A stretch of 64,000 bases of DNA from an uncultured Eubacterium sp. (GCA_910584645.1 CAJUAU010000012.1:14152-78151), one strand, 5' to 3'. Positions 24,984-33,998 are shown, numbered from the stretch's first letter. The notes: generated by a model from the letters alone, not told the origin. Translations and numbers: made by a program.

Positions 24984-26282
24984 ATGTTGGAAGAATTTTT
25001 GAAAAGTATCAGCATTGTATTCTATGAGGCTCTCTGCTGCAGGATTTTTCTTGACATTTTTCTGAGGCAGAGGTTTATGAATAAGTGGAATAACAGTTTG
25101 TTTGTTATTTTGTTGGCAGGGTTTATCTGGGGTTGGGGATGCGTTACGCAATTTCAGGATATGTATGTGTACCGGACTTTGGGAATTGTTGTCGGAATCT
25201 TTTTGCTGGGGACGGTGTTTTATTTTGGGAAGTGGTATAAGAAAATATTTTTGTGCGGGGCCTTTTACACATTATTGTATTGTGTGGATTACTTTTCGTT
25301 TGTGATGTTAAGCACGGTGGTCGATCACCGGTATTTGGAAAACAGTGTAATTCAGACCATTCTTGTTTTATTGTGCAAAACGATTCTGTTTGTTGTAGTA
25401 CTGGGAATCAGGAATGTTTGGAACAAGGGGAGGGAAGTACAGATGAAGGGGCCGGCATGGGTTTTGATGATAAGTTTTCCCGTGCTGTCCATGATAATCA
25501 TGCTCGTTATGCTGTTTTCCTTTCTGGGAAAGAAAAGTACGGCCGGCTATCTCACGGTTTCATTCGTGATTATGGTTATGAACGTAATCATGTTTGAGTG
25601 GCTGCAGTTTGTCTCAGAGAGGGACAGGCGCTGGAACCAGATCCGGCTGCTGCAGGAACGTAATGAGGAACGGATGCAGATTTATCATGAAATGAGCGTG
25701 AACTATGAGGAACAAAAGAGAATGCTGCATGATTATTGCAATCAGATCGGCTGTGTGCAGGGACTGTTGAAAAAACGACAGTATAAGGAAGCCGAAGCAT
25801 ATGCGGAAAAATTGTCGGTTCTGATCCCCGGCTATATTCAGGGCGTGGATGTGAACCATCCGATTCTCAATGTCGTGCTCAACCAGAAATACCGCCTGGC
25901 CAGGTCAAGAAATATTTCCGTACTCTTTTATGTGAATGACCTGTCAGATCTGTGGCTGGAGGAACAGGATGCAGTCAGCCTGCTGGCGAACCTTCTGGAT
26001 AATGCGATAGAGGCATGTGAGAAACAGGAAGATGAACGGAAAATATGGATTAAACTGGTCATGGAAAAAAGGCAGTTTGTGCTTTCCATCCGGAACACGG
26101 TATCTGAACTGGTAATCATTGAAAATAATGAGATCCCCACGAGCAAGGAGGATCAGGGGAAGCATGGGTTCGGTTTAAGGAATGTCCAAATGATACTGGA
26201 TAAGTACGAGGGGATGGGAATGATGAACTATGAGGAGGGATGTTTTTCATATACGGCTGTGATGCCGGAGATCAATAACTAA
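24984..26282 (+). CDS. AgrC-type GHKL sensor histidine kinase
   Basis: A 432-residue protein with about six membrane helices (first about 210 residues), a coiled segment, and a GHKL kinase domain: LHDYCNQIGCVQGLL holds the phosphoacceptor His and the following Asn typical of AgrC/quorum-sensing kinases, then N box LLANLLDNAIEACE and G box GKHGFGLRNVQ. The start at 24984 has GGAGG 8 bases upstream; an earlier ATG at 24963 overlaps the regulator stop. Likely binds a cyclic peptide outside the cell and phosphorylates the AgrA-type partner. Confidence 0.88.
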   Translation: MLEEFLKSISIVFYEALCCRIFLDIFLRQRFMNKWNNSLFVILLAGFIWGWGCVTQFQDMYVYRTLGIVVGIFLLGTVFYFGKWYKKIFLCGAFYTLLYCVDYFSFVMLSTVVDHRYLENSVIQTILVLLCKTILFVVVLGIRNVWNKGREVQMKGPAWVLMISFPVLSMIIMLVMLFSFLGKKSTAGYLTVSFVIMVMNVIMFEWLQFVSERDRRWNQIRLLQERNEERMQIYHEMSVNYEEQKRMLHDYCNQIGCVQGLLKKRQYKEAEAYAEKLSVLIPGYIQGVDVNHPILNVVLNQKYRLARSRNISVLFYVNDLSDLWLEEQDAVSLLANLLDNAIEACEKQEDERKIWIKLVMEKRQFVLSIRNTVSELVIIENNEIPTSKEDQGKHGFGLRNVQMILDKYEGMGMMNYEEGCFSYTAVMPEINN

Positions 26283-26300
26283 ATAAGTCAATCTTTTATA

Positions 26301-26332
26301 CAGGGCAATGGTGTGCATGACCCTGATTTTTT
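26301..26332 (+). terminator. Terminator of the agrA-agrC operon
   Basis: Stem CAGGG...CCCTG with an inner ATG/CAT pairing, followed by ATTTTTTTG. Confidence 0.7.
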
Positions 26333-26429
26333 TGTTTCAAAGTATTCTGAAAATTAGAAGGGAACTAAAATTCTAAAAGTAATCTGAATAAAGGTGCTAA
26401 AGTTCCTTCAAATATCTTAAAAACCAGCA

Positions 26430-26460
26430 ATTTTTGCAATTTTCCTACCGTTTTTGCAAC
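26430..26460 (+). promoter_or_regulatory. Paired LytTR-type binding repeats
   Basis: The nonamer TTTTTGCAA occurs at 26431-26439 and again at 26451-26459, 20 bases apart on the same face of the helix. Two such repeats two helical turns apart are the usual site for LytTR regulators such as AgrA/VirR. They lie about 70 bases before the agrB stub, as expected for an agr target promoter. Confidence 0.55.
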
Positions 26461-26520
26461 TGCTATTGATTTTATGTGGAATGATATGGTATTTCTTTAG
26501 TCAGAAGGAGATGGCATGTC

Positions 26521-26637
26521 ATGGTAGCAGGTTATGTGGATTTCCTGATCCGGAATAACGCCCTGGAAGAAGAATACAGGGAAGATGCCGTTTATGGCAT
26601 GACACTGGCTGTGGAAAAGGTAAAGGTATTTCTGTAA
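26521..26637 (+). pseudogene. 5' stub of an agrB-type gene
   Basis: ATG preceded by AGAAGGAG; product MVAGYVDFLIRNNALEEEYR then EDAVYGMTLAVEKVKVFL and stop (38 residues). The pattern of a short amphipathic start followed by an acidic block and YG is that of AgrB N-termini (peptide-processing cysteine protease of the agr system). Everything after about residue 38, including the catalytic His/Cys, is missing, and a different coding fragment begins at once. Confidence 0.55.
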
Positions 26638-26639
26638 AA

Positions 26640-27232
26640 CTGTCTGGGCATAAGACATTTAAAGTTAATAATTCAATTTTTACAATGGCGGGAGGGGAAA
26701 ATGGAATAGTAAAAACACTGGAAGATTACAAAATAAATATACAGGCACCGTCAAATGATCTTTATGAAAAAATGAAAAGTAAGAGTAAAATTGCAGTCCC
26801 AAAAAAAATTTCGTGGCAGAAAATTGCAGAACAATTGTATATCTCGGGGTATGGTTGCATGGTTTGCAAGATTGCTGGGCACATGGGACGGAGAAAGAGA
26901 GGGAGAAATATAAATTTAAACATAATGACTTGACAGATGATTTTAGGTATGATCATAAATGGAGTAAGAAAAATAATTATAAAAAAGTAAAAGTCCGTTA
27001 TAAATATAAAAAACGAAAAAACATGAAAAATAAGGAAGCTAAGAATATACTTAAGAAGAATAAGCGGTTATGGAGTACAATACGGGACACGGTAAAGTAT
27101 ATTACAAACATACGTAAAAGTTTGGAAAAACAGGATATTGCTTTCTTCAGACAAAACAAGGGGAACGCTGTATACAAGGATATAATAAAGGAAGAGAAAA
27201 ACTGTCTTTATTCGGAATTGTTTTTGAATTGA
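26640..27232 (+). pseudogene. Frameshifted toxin C-terminal remnant (LHxLQDxxAHG motif)
   Basis: A frame entering at about 26625 (GISVKLSGHKTFKVNNSIFT) runs through TLEDYKINIQAPSNDLYEKM to about 26850, where the sense continues in another frame as YLGVWLHGLQDCWAHGTEKE and a long Lys-rich helix. The LH-x-LQD-x-x-AHG motif recalls domains at the ends of Rhs/WXG-type polymorphic toxins and zinc-phospholipase-like domains. Two frames and no proper start mean it is broken. It is AT- and Lys-rich compared with its neighbours. Confidence 0.45.
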
Positions 27233-27300
27233 CATAAATCATCAGATTATGGGCGTACTTTAATAAGCTCATAAAAGAAATATGACAATTGAATACTTTT

Positions 27301-27975
27301 TCAAACAATTAAAGATTTCAAACTTCGGATGTATTGTGGACAATTCATGCTGTGGGCAACAATGATGGTAAGCTGACTTGCAATTCCGGCAAGAAAAACA
27401 TCTGCTTTTGTGGTGGTGTGGTTTCTGGATTTTCTTCTGGCAACACACATGTTGATTTTCAGGTGGTCAATGGCACGTTCTACAATGGTTCTGATTTTGT
27501 GAAAGGAATCCCATTCTTTGGAATCTCTCTGAATGCCGGGGAACATGCGGAAATCCAGATTTTTATATGTATAGGTGGTACGTCCTTTGGTGGCGGTAGA
27601 GCAGGGTGTGTCACAATCGCAGATATATTGGCCTTTTATCATATGAACTTTGGGGCAAATCCATTTGATGCGGTCATCACGTCCCTTTTCGTGAGTAATA
27701 CTGCAATACTTCATGGCAAGGGAAGGGTCATTTGGACAGGTGGGATAACCGTATTCATTGTACCCAACTTTTTTGAGAGTGCTTTCATTTCTGGAATTGT
27801 AAGGAATCAGTGCCTTTGAAAAATAAAAGTATTTATCTTCATCGGGAGAATCCGATTTCTTTTCTAAATTTATTTCGAGATGTTCAGTTTTAAAGTTATC
27901 ATCTAGAAAAGCGATGTGGCGGATGATACCAAGTCCGTTGGTGAGGATTCTATTATACCATGAGTGGAGAGAAAA
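27301..27975 (-). pseudogene. C-terminal remnant of a DDE transposase (IS1182/IS4-like)
   Basis: Minus-strand frame with HIAFLDDNFKTEHLEI near its start and the C-terminal pattern KGRTTYTYKNLDFRMFPGIQ, SKEWDSFHKIRTIVERAIDH and the cysteine run CDCDTPCSTA, typical of IS1182-like DDE transposases with a cysteine cluster. The N-terminal half is missing where the 28025 gene begins. No terminal inverted repeats were found, so it is an inactive fragment. Confidence 0.65.
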
Positions 27976-28024
27976 TCTATATATAAACAACAATAAAAAC
28001 CAAGCAAAATAAAAGGAGAAAATT

Positions 28025-29263
28025 ATGATCAAAAAAATTAAAATATTCGTTCTCGTTGCAGCCATGTTGCTGGTGTATCCGGACGAATGCGTATATGCAA
28101 AAAAATATGAGTCAAGATATAAAGCAGACCGGCCACAGGGATATTACAACATTGATGAGAATGAGGAGCTGGTTGTATCGGATGAAACATTGTATGTTAC
28201 CCGAAAAAAAATTGGCCTTCTTGCGACGGGGGTAGAAGATTTTAAAGTTGCACAAGATACTTTGCTTTTTGTGGGAAAAGATAAAAAGAATACAGTATAT
28301 CATATTGATCTTTTAAAGAAGACAAAGAATAAGAAAATCTGTTATAAGGCGTATAAGGTTACAGACCAGGCGAAAGAGTTTTATCCCATTGATGAAACTG
28401 CTATGTTTTACCGGAATAAAAAGGATGAGATTTGTTACACCGGTGTAGGTACCTGCCACCTGATGTTTCCGCATAAAAGTGAGAAGATGTGTAAAAAGGA
28501 GTCCGGACATCAAGTAAGGGATCGGGTGGTTCTGAAGGATGTGACAAAATGCTGGAGTGGCAAAGAAATGTTTGCCTATGTTAAAAATAATAATCTTTAC
28601 ATCACAGGCCGGGCACTGACATTTGATGCCAGAGATAGTCAGAATTCGCAGGAGTGTTACCAGAGGGAAAATATAAAATGCTTTTTTGAAGGAAAGGGAG
28701 ATCAGGTAAAACAGGTCGTATGCAGGCAGGACACGGATTATATGATATTTGTCCTGTTAAAAGACGGAAGTGTGTGGGGGATCGGTGATAATAGCAGGCG
28801 TCTGATTACGGACACCGATACCAAAACCCATATGGAATTTGTAAAGGTTGAAGTAGATCGAGTAAAACAGGTTGAGGCACAGGGAAATAATGTGGTATTC
28901 CTGAAAAAAGACAATACGCTCTGGGTGAAGGGGAGAGGATTTCGTAAAAACCAGAAGTTTTCATGTGAGTTACGGAGGATTGATACGGGTGTGAAAGAAG
29001 TGTGTGTGCCCCGTAAGGATAGGATTCTCTATGTAAAAAAAGATGGTGTGGCATACGGAATGGGCAAGAGTGAGGCAGTTTCGTATGAGTTTACGGACAG
29101 TTACAGCAAGCGGTACAGGAATGTATGGATCAATAAGCCAGTAAAATTGATGAAGAATGTAAAACATGTGTATGGCAGTTATAAAAAGACCATTTTTATG
29201 ACGAAAGATAATAAATTGTACTGGACGGGAAAACAAGGGATAACATATCCATACTGGTGGTAA
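28025..29263 (+). CDS. Secreted protein with RCC1-like repeats
   Basis: A 412-residue exported protein: signal peptide about 1-25 (cleavage near VYA-KKYE), then a chain rich in short repeats of the type LLKDGSVWGIGDNSR, FLKKDNTLWVKGRG, YVKKDGVAYGMGKSE and MTKDNKLYWTGKQG, each an RCC1/propeller-like strand pair. Likely a beta-propeller that binds something at the surface; no enzyme motif. AAGGAG lies before the ATG. It stands between a transposase remnant and AT-rich accessory sequence, in line with recent acquisition. Confidence 0.7.
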   Translation: MIKKIKIFVLVAAMLLVYPDECVYAKKYESRYKADRPQGYYNIDENEELVVSDETLYVTRKKIGLLATGVEDFKVAQDTLLFVGKDKKNTVYHIDLLKKTKNKKICYKAYKVTDQAKEFYPIDETAMFYRNKKDEICYTGVGTCHLMFPHKSEKMCKKESGHQVRDRVVLKDVTKCWSGKEMFAYVKNNNLYITGRALTFDARDSQNSQECYQRENIKCFFEGKGDQVKQVVCRQDTDYMIFVLLKDGSVWGIGDNSRRLITDTDTKTHMEFVKVEVDRVKQVEAQGNNVVFLKKDNTLWVKGRGFRKNQKFSCELRRIDTGVKEVCVPRKDRILYVKKDGVAYGMGKSEAVSYEFTDSYSKRYRNVWINKPVKLMKNVKHVYGSYKKTIFMTKDNKLYWTGKQGITYPYWW

Positions 29264-29591
29264 AAGGTACAGAGGAAATGACTGAATTATTCCGCCTGAA
29301 AGCGATGAAAAAACAGACAGGTAGTGCGGGGCTTATCTCCGTATACAGGTCAGAATACCTACTGAACTGGAAGAAATCGAAAGAAGGTGAACCTAAATAA
29401 GAGTATTTCCACCTTAATAAAAGAGAAAGAGGTGTACCTGCACATCAATAACAAGTGTGTGGGTGCATCTGACATTGATGTTGGGAATACTTTATAAAAT
29501 CAAGTCTATTGCAACACAAAACCTTGAAGGTGTGAAGTGCTTTCATTATTATGTGTGTTGCCAGCCGAAGGTGGCGGAATGGAGATTTATT
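29264..29591 (+). other. Gene-free stretch with fragmentary coding traces
   Basis: A short open segment near 29270-29400 (KGTEEMTELFRLKAMKKQTG and VYRSEYLLNWKKSKEGEPK) reads like protein but has no start signal and ends in a stop; the rest is not coding. No hairpin or repeat of note seen. Confidence 0.3.
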
Positions 29592-30062
29592 ATGAATAAA
29601 AATTTTATAAAAATTATGTTGTTTATTATTATTTTTTGTATTGGATGTGAATATCCGAATGTAGATAAGAATAAAAGTAATGAAGATTATAATAATGATG
29701 CAAAAATATTTTGGGAAAAAGTATTTGAACAAGATCAGGACACAGTGGATTATATTATTAATTGGATTAAAGATAACCCCAATATTGAGGAGATTTATTT
29801 TTCACATCAGGAAAATAGAGTCGGCTTTTTCTACGATAGAGAGAGTTTGTTTGATGTTGATGAACGTATAACAAATTTTATTAAACAAAATGATATATAT
29901 CTTTGTGTGGAGAATGGCAAAATTTCTTTTATTCATGATTTTCGGGAAGGAGACCTATATGGAGTATATACATTGCACTATATTGATCATGATGATAATG
30001 TAGATGAAAAAGGTTTTAAATTAAAAGATAATTTTTATTATGATGTATGTTTTGGGGAGTAA
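29592..30062 (+). CDS. Putative lipoprotein, AT-rich
   Basis: A 156-residue protein starting MNKNFIKIMLFIIIFCIGCE; the short hydrophobic stretch ends in a lipobox-like CIGC, so lipidation by Lgt at Cys is plausible. The rest is acidic and soluble (IEEIYFSHQENRVGFFYD). I do not recognise the family. Codon use is far more AT-rich than that of the flanking housekeeping genes, suggesting transfer. GGAG lies 8 bases before the ATG; the longer frame from 29457 has no support. Confidence 0.6.
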   Translation: MNKNFIKIMLFIIIFCIGCEYPNVDKNKSNEDYNNDAKIFWEKVFEQDQDTVDYIINWIKDNPNIEEIYFSHQENRVGFFYDRESLFDVDERITNFIKQNDIYLCVENGKISFIHDFREGDLYGVYTLHYIDHDDNVDEKGFKLKDNFYYDVCFGE

Positions 30063-30581
30063 GACAAGGGAAGATATAAGCGTCGTGGTGATGTTTCCGA
30101 ATTGAGTTTAGAAATTACTTTGATAACTTGATATACTTTTGTTATGAGATGGAGTCTGAGAAATTGGGGTGTTATAATCTTAAAACTGGAACAAACGAGA
30201 AAGTATGAACGGAAAACAAAAGAATGGATTAATATTGCATTGAGGCTTGTTTTCATTCCAGTTGTTGTTACTGTCATAGATTCACCTCGAATTTCTGCTC
30301 ATGGAGAGTATATAATTCTTGGATGAAATCATATAACATCGTTTCCTTATGATCATCTGGCGAATGCCTGAAATAACGTGATCCAAAAAAATTGAATAAG
30401 AGTGGCAGTCGTTCAGTAAGCATAAGTAACCATATGGACACCAGCGTTTTGAAGTGATGCAGGCGCTGGTGTCCTGTTTTTGTATTAGGACAATTTCTCT
30501 TATCTGTATACTTTTCGTTGTAAAACCGGGTGAGAAATCGTGTAATAATAAAAACAATCCAGAGCAGAGGGGGCGGCGAAA
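30063..30581 (+). other. AT-rich intergenic stretch with an orphan terminator
   Basis: No gene is supported. Within it a perfect 11-bp hairpin GGACACCAGCG (30436-30446) with CGCTGGTGTCC (30464-30474) followed by TGTTTTTGT looks like a terminator without an upstream gene, much like the one at 14953. A 60-codon open frame at 30144 has no ribosome site and was not called. Confidence 0.55.
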
Positions 30582-30914
30582 ATGACAGAGAAAATCCATA
30601 TGGATGAGTTTTTCTTTTTTACCTATGACTCTATCTTAAAAAAGCTGAGCAAGGAGGATAAGGGATACGCAGAACTGGAGGAAGAGGTGGATAAAATGAC
30701 AAAAGAACATCCCTAGATTAAGAATCTGCGTAAGGGCATGGCAGTAAGCGATGGAGCGACACAGGAAGAATTGGAGACAGTCCAGAAATACATGGAACTA
30801 AAATTTGATATGCAGAATTATGTTGAAAGGGCACACTATTTCCGGGGTTATAGGGATTGTATCTTGTTTCTGATACACTGTGGGGTACTAGGGACAAATT
30901 TTGAGATTGGTTGA
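30582..30914 (+). pseudogene. Small helical protein gene interrupted by an amber stop
   Basis: ATG at 30582; MTEKIHMDEFFFFTYDSILK to KMTKEHP, then TAG at 30714-30716, after which the same frame continues IKNLRKGMAVSDGATQEELE to QKYMELKFDMQNYVERAHYF and GVLGTNFEIG before TGA. The second half matches the foreign tail of the sortase remnant at 23.9 kb (GATQ-x-E-x-E-x-x-Q-x-YMELK-x-DMQ). I believe this is the uncharacterised DUF6809-like group of Firmicutes, unverified. Without the stop it would encode 109 residues. Confidence 0.65.
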
Positions 30915-31073
30915 AACGATAATAAAAATAAAGAGGAACGGTTTTGGTAATCGATTCTCTTTGTTTTTATGCCAGAGATTAGTACGCAGGTAAAAAATAG
31001 TGGCAGGATATGTGTCAGTATGATACAATATTATCAGTCAGATTAGAACAATGTAGGGATAGTCTGGTGGTTG

Positions 31074-31097
31074 CTTTTCCGGAAACGGAAAGGAAGG
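31074..31097 (+). promoter_or_regulatory. Hairpin covering the ribosome site of the small toxin gene
   Basis: CTTTTCCG (31074-31081) pairs with CGGAAAGG (31086-31093) around a GAAA tetraloop, with one G-T pair; the ribosome site AGGAAGG (31091-31097) lies partly in the stem. Such occlusion is common in type I toxin mRNAs. Confidence 0.5.
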
Positions 31098-31102
31098 TAC
31101 AT

Positions 31103-31183
31103 ATGAATACGTTAGAGATTTTAACGCTTTTACTGGTTGTATTTGCAGCCATGACATATACCGACAACCACCGTAAGAAGTAA
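31103..31183 (+). CDS. 26-residue membrane peptide, likely type I toxin
   Basis: MNTLEILTLLLVVFAAMTYT followed by DNHRKK: a short acidic start, one membrane helix and a basic tail, the layout of holin-like type I toxins. It has a good AGGAAGG ribosome site, a hairpin hiding it, and on the other strand a promoter 120 bases downstream that would make an RNA complementary to its 3' end. Together these features suggest a type I toxin-antitoxin pair. When free of its antitoxin RNA such a peptide damages the membrane. Confidence 0.6.
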   Translation: MNTLEILTLLLVVFAAMTYTDNHRKK

Positions 31184-31189
31184 GATGGC

Positions 31190-31328
31190 TATCCTCTACG
31201 GCAATAGGGGATAGCCTGTGTAACTTGTAAACTTTGTTTATTAGGTTTCCGGTGGCAATCATCGGACAAGCGAAATATCCTTTGATTGTTTCTAAGATGA
31301 TTATAAACAATTTGCGGGCGTTTTGCAA
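31190..31328 (-). ncRNA. Putative antisense RNA (type I antitoxin) with its promoter
   Basis: On the minus strand -35 TTGCAA (31328-31323) and -10 TATAAT (31305-31300) are 17 bases apart, with a start near 31293. Transcription runs leftward towards the 3' end of the 26-residue toxin gene and meets a hairpin (GGCTATCC with GGATAGCC, about 31187-31216). Converging transcripts overlapping at the 3' end resemble TxpA/RatA. RNA ends are guesses. Confidence 0.45.
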
Positions 31329-31333
31329 GCATT

Positions 31334-31537
31334 TTGTTTAGAAAGATGGGGATGTTTCGGCATCCTCATTTTTGTGTCTTAGTTTTGTTCCTTCTCGAAT
31401 ATAGCAGTATTGGAATGAACAAGATAGATGAACTGGCAAAGACACCACGTTGCCCTTTTGTGTTGTATGTGGGGCGCAAGAAATTAATCAAACGGAAAGA
31501 GTTTGAACGGTTTATCAGTGAAAATGTTGAATTGTAA
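31334..31537 (+). CDS. Excisionase-like protein, N-terminus unusual
   Basis: Residues about 22-67 (LEYSSIGMNKIDELAKTPRC, then PFVLYVGRKKLIKRKEFERF) match the second half of Tn916-type Xis/DNA-binding excisionases, where a short helix-turn-helix precedes the CPFVLYVG..K.IKR..F wing. The first about 25 residues do not look like an excisionase start, so the 5' end may have been replaced; an ATG at 31415 is an alternative. The position just before an integrase gene is the normal xis-int order. Confidence 0.55.
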   Translation: MFRKMGMFRHPHFCVLVLFLLEYSSIGMNKIDELAKTPRCPFVLYVGRKKLIKRKEFERFISENVEL

Positions 31538-31647
31538 GTCAGGAATTAAAATATTGAATTGGCAAGAGAATATGGACTTATGGGCTGTTATATGGTAATA
31601 TATAAGTTACTGTATTAGGGCTTCTTTGTTGAAAGGAGTTACGAAAT

Positions 31648-32778
31648 ATGGGAAAAGACTTAAATGGGAAGGAGCTGGGCGTTGGAATAACCCAACAGAA
31701 AAATGGGTTATATTCGGCAAGGTTTGTAGATAAATTTGGTAAACGCAGGCAGAAGCGATTCAAAAAGTTACAGGAATGCAGACAGTGGATTGCAGATGCA
31801 ACCTATGTAGATGAACATAGTAATATCTTACAGGCAACAGACATAATGGTAGACGCATGGTTTGATTATTGGATTGATATCAAGAAAAAGACGGTAAGAC
31901 CTAACACGGTTAGAAATTATACGGAACGATACAATCGGAATATTAAGAAAATCATTGGGAAAATGCTGTTGTCGGAAGTAAAACCTCTGCACTGTCAGAA
32001 GATATTTAGTGATATGGCTGATGAAGATTATCGGACAAGCACGATTTATCAGACAAGAATTGCTCTATTCAATATGTTAGAGTTTGCCAAAGAAAATGAT
32101 GTGATCCGCTATAATCCATGCAAGAAGTCAGTGAAGAGTGACATGGGTAAAACTTCGCAGAAAAAGGAGGCGCTGACGGTAGACATACAGAAAGTGTTTT
32201 TGGAGTATGCGAGTGGTCAAAGTTATGAGTATCAGTATCGTTTTATTCTGCAGACCGGGTTACGGACTGGTGAATTGGTTGCTTTGAAATGGGAAGATAT
32301 AGACTTCCAGAACAAGACACTGAAGATTCAGCGGTCTATGGAGTACAGATATTCGGTAGGCGAGTGGAGAATTGGAGAACCCAAAAGCAAATCGGGCTAT
32401 AGGACGATTCCACTGACAGATGAGGCTATCGGCATATTGAAACGCCAGAAAGAAAAGAATAAGAAAATCAAAATAATTTCAATGGAATGAAGCGAATTTG
32501 TGTTTTTATGCAGAAAAGGTACGCCGATCAAGAACAGTACATACGATACGGCTCTGTTTAAGATTTGTGACAAGGCACAGATTCCGAGGTTTTCCATGCA
32601 TGTATTGCGCCACACATTTGCGACCAGATGTATCGAAGGCGGCATGAAGCCAAAAACGCTGCAGATTATTCTGGGACATTCCAATATTGGAATTACTATG
32701 AATTTATATGTTCACACTACCGAGGAGGAAAAGTTAAAGGAAATCGAATTGGTAGCGGATGCCCTTAATGTTGTATAA
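31648..32778 (+). pseudogene. Tyrosine integrase with in-frame TGA stop
   Basis: Arm-binding domain about 1-55 (GVGITQQKNGLYSARFVDKF), core-binding domain about 60-165, catalytic domain from about 175 with first Arg in TGLRTGELVALKWEDI. The frame stops at TGA (32488-32490), then continues without any shift as SEFVFLCRKGTPIKNSTYDT, HVLRHTFATR (HxxR), LGHSNIGIT and the nucleophile Tyr in MNLYVH. A single TGG-to-TGA change at a Trp codon (ISMEW-SEF) explains this. The truncated product keeps only one catalytic Arg. Next to ychF, so an end of the integrated element is close. Confidence 0.85.
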
Positions 32779-32780
32779 AA

Positions 32781-32801
32781 ATGGTGCACTAAATGGTGCA
32801 C
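32781..32801 (+). repeat. Direct repeat next to the integrase
   Basis: ATGGTGCAC at 32781-32789 and again at 32793-32801, just behind the integrase stop. Each contains the palindrome GTGCAC. Such repeats can be arm- or core-type sites of tyrosine integrases; the other end of the element was not identified. Confidence 0.4.
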
Positions 32802-32864
32802 CTGCAAGTAAGGGTATGTCAGAAAAGCCATAAAATAAAGGAATTTTAGAAGGAGAATAGAGAA

Positions 32865-33962
32865 ATGAAACTAGGAATCGTAGGTCTCCCCAATGTGGGA
32901 AAAAGTACACTTTTTAACTCACTGACAAAAGCCGGGGCGGAATCAGCCAATTATCCCTTTTGTACCATTGACCCCAATGTGGGCGTGGTGCCGGTGCCGG
33001 ATGAACGGCTGGAGGTGCTCTCTGAGATGAACCACTCGGCAAAGACTGTGCCGGCGGTGATCGAGTTTGTGGATATCGCGGGACTTGTCAAAGGGGCTTC
33101 TAAGGGCGAGGGACTGGGAAATCAGTTTTTGTCTAATATCAGGGAAGTGGATGCCATCGTACATGTGGTCAGATGTTTTGAGGACAGCAATATTGTCCAT
33201 GTGGATGGAAGCATCGATCCGCTGCGGGATATCGAGACCATTAATCTGGAGCTGATTTTTTCGGATATAGAGATTCTGGAGCGTAGGATCGCAAAAAGCG
33301 TAAAGGCTGCAAGGGCGGATAAGAAACTGGCTGGCGAGGTGGACATGCTGAACCGCCTGAAAGGATTTTTGGAAGAAGGACATCTGGCGAAAAATTTTGA
33401 ACTGGAGAACGAGGATGAGGAAGCATGGTTTTCGGAGTATAATCTTCTGACGTCAAAGCCGGTGATCTATGCGGCGAATGTGGCGGAGGAAGATCTGGCA
33501 GATGACGGGGCTTCCAATGAGCAGGTCAGCAAGGTGCGGGAGTTTGCCAAAGGGGAGGATTCGGAGGTATTTGTGATCTGTGCCCAGATCGAGCAGGAGA
33601 TCGCAGAGCTGGACGAAGATGAGAAGAAAATGTTTCTGGAAGATATGGGTCTGGAGGAGTCGGGCCTGGAAAAATTGATCAAAGCAAGCTATCGTCTGCT
33701 GGGGCTGATCAGTTATCTGACTTCCGGGGAGCAGGAGACCAAGGCGTGGACGATCACCAGAGGAACGAAGGCGCCCCAGGCGGCAGGGAAGATCCATACG
33801 GATTTTGAGCGGGGATTTATCCGTGCCGAGGTGGTAAGTTATGAAAATCTCGTGGAAAATGGCGGTTACAACGGAGCGAAGGAAAAAGGACTGGTTCGTT
33901 CCGAGGGAAAAGAATATGTGGTGCAGGATGGAGATGTCGTGCTGTTCCGGTTCAATGTGTGA
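32865..33962 (+). CDS. ychF: YchF (OLA1-type) ribosome-associated ATPase
   Basis: A 365-residue Obg-family P-loop protein: GLPNVGKSTLFNSLT (6-20), DIAGLVKGASKGEGLGNQFL as G3 region, helical insertion about 130-200, and a C-terminal TGS domain (residues about 280-363). YchF binds ribosomes and the 20S/50S subunits and, in this family, hydrolyses ATP; it is linked to translation fidelity and stress. ATG has AGAAGGAG upstream. It is followed by lgt at a short distance. Confidence 0.95.
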   Translation: MKLGIVGLPNVGKSTLFNSLTKAGAESANYPFCTIDPNVGVVPVPDERLEVLSEMNHSAKTVPAVIEFVDIAGLVKGASKGEGLGNQFLSNIREVDAIVHVVRCFEDSNIVHVDGSIDPLRDIETINLELIFSDIEILERRIAKSVKAARADKKLAGEVDMLNRLKGFLEEGHLAKNFELENEDEEAWFSEYNLLTSKPVIYAANVAEEDLADDGASNEQVSKVREFAKGEDSEVFVICAQIEQEIAELDEDEKKMFLEDMGLEESGLEKLIKASYRLLGLISYLTSGEQETKAWTITRGTKAPQAAGKIHTDFERGFIRAEVVSYENLVENGGYNGAKEKGLVRSEGKEYVVQDGDVVLFRFNV

Positions 33963-33998
33963 CATGCCGGATCAAAAAGATAGAAATGAGGGATCAAT

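Noticed and set aside
27334..27819. Plus-strand frame of 161 codons
   Set aside because: Antisense to the transposase remnant, which has clear family motifs on the minus strand.
30144..30326. 60-codon frame as a gene
   Set aside because: No ribosome site and no recognisable pattern; left as intergenic.
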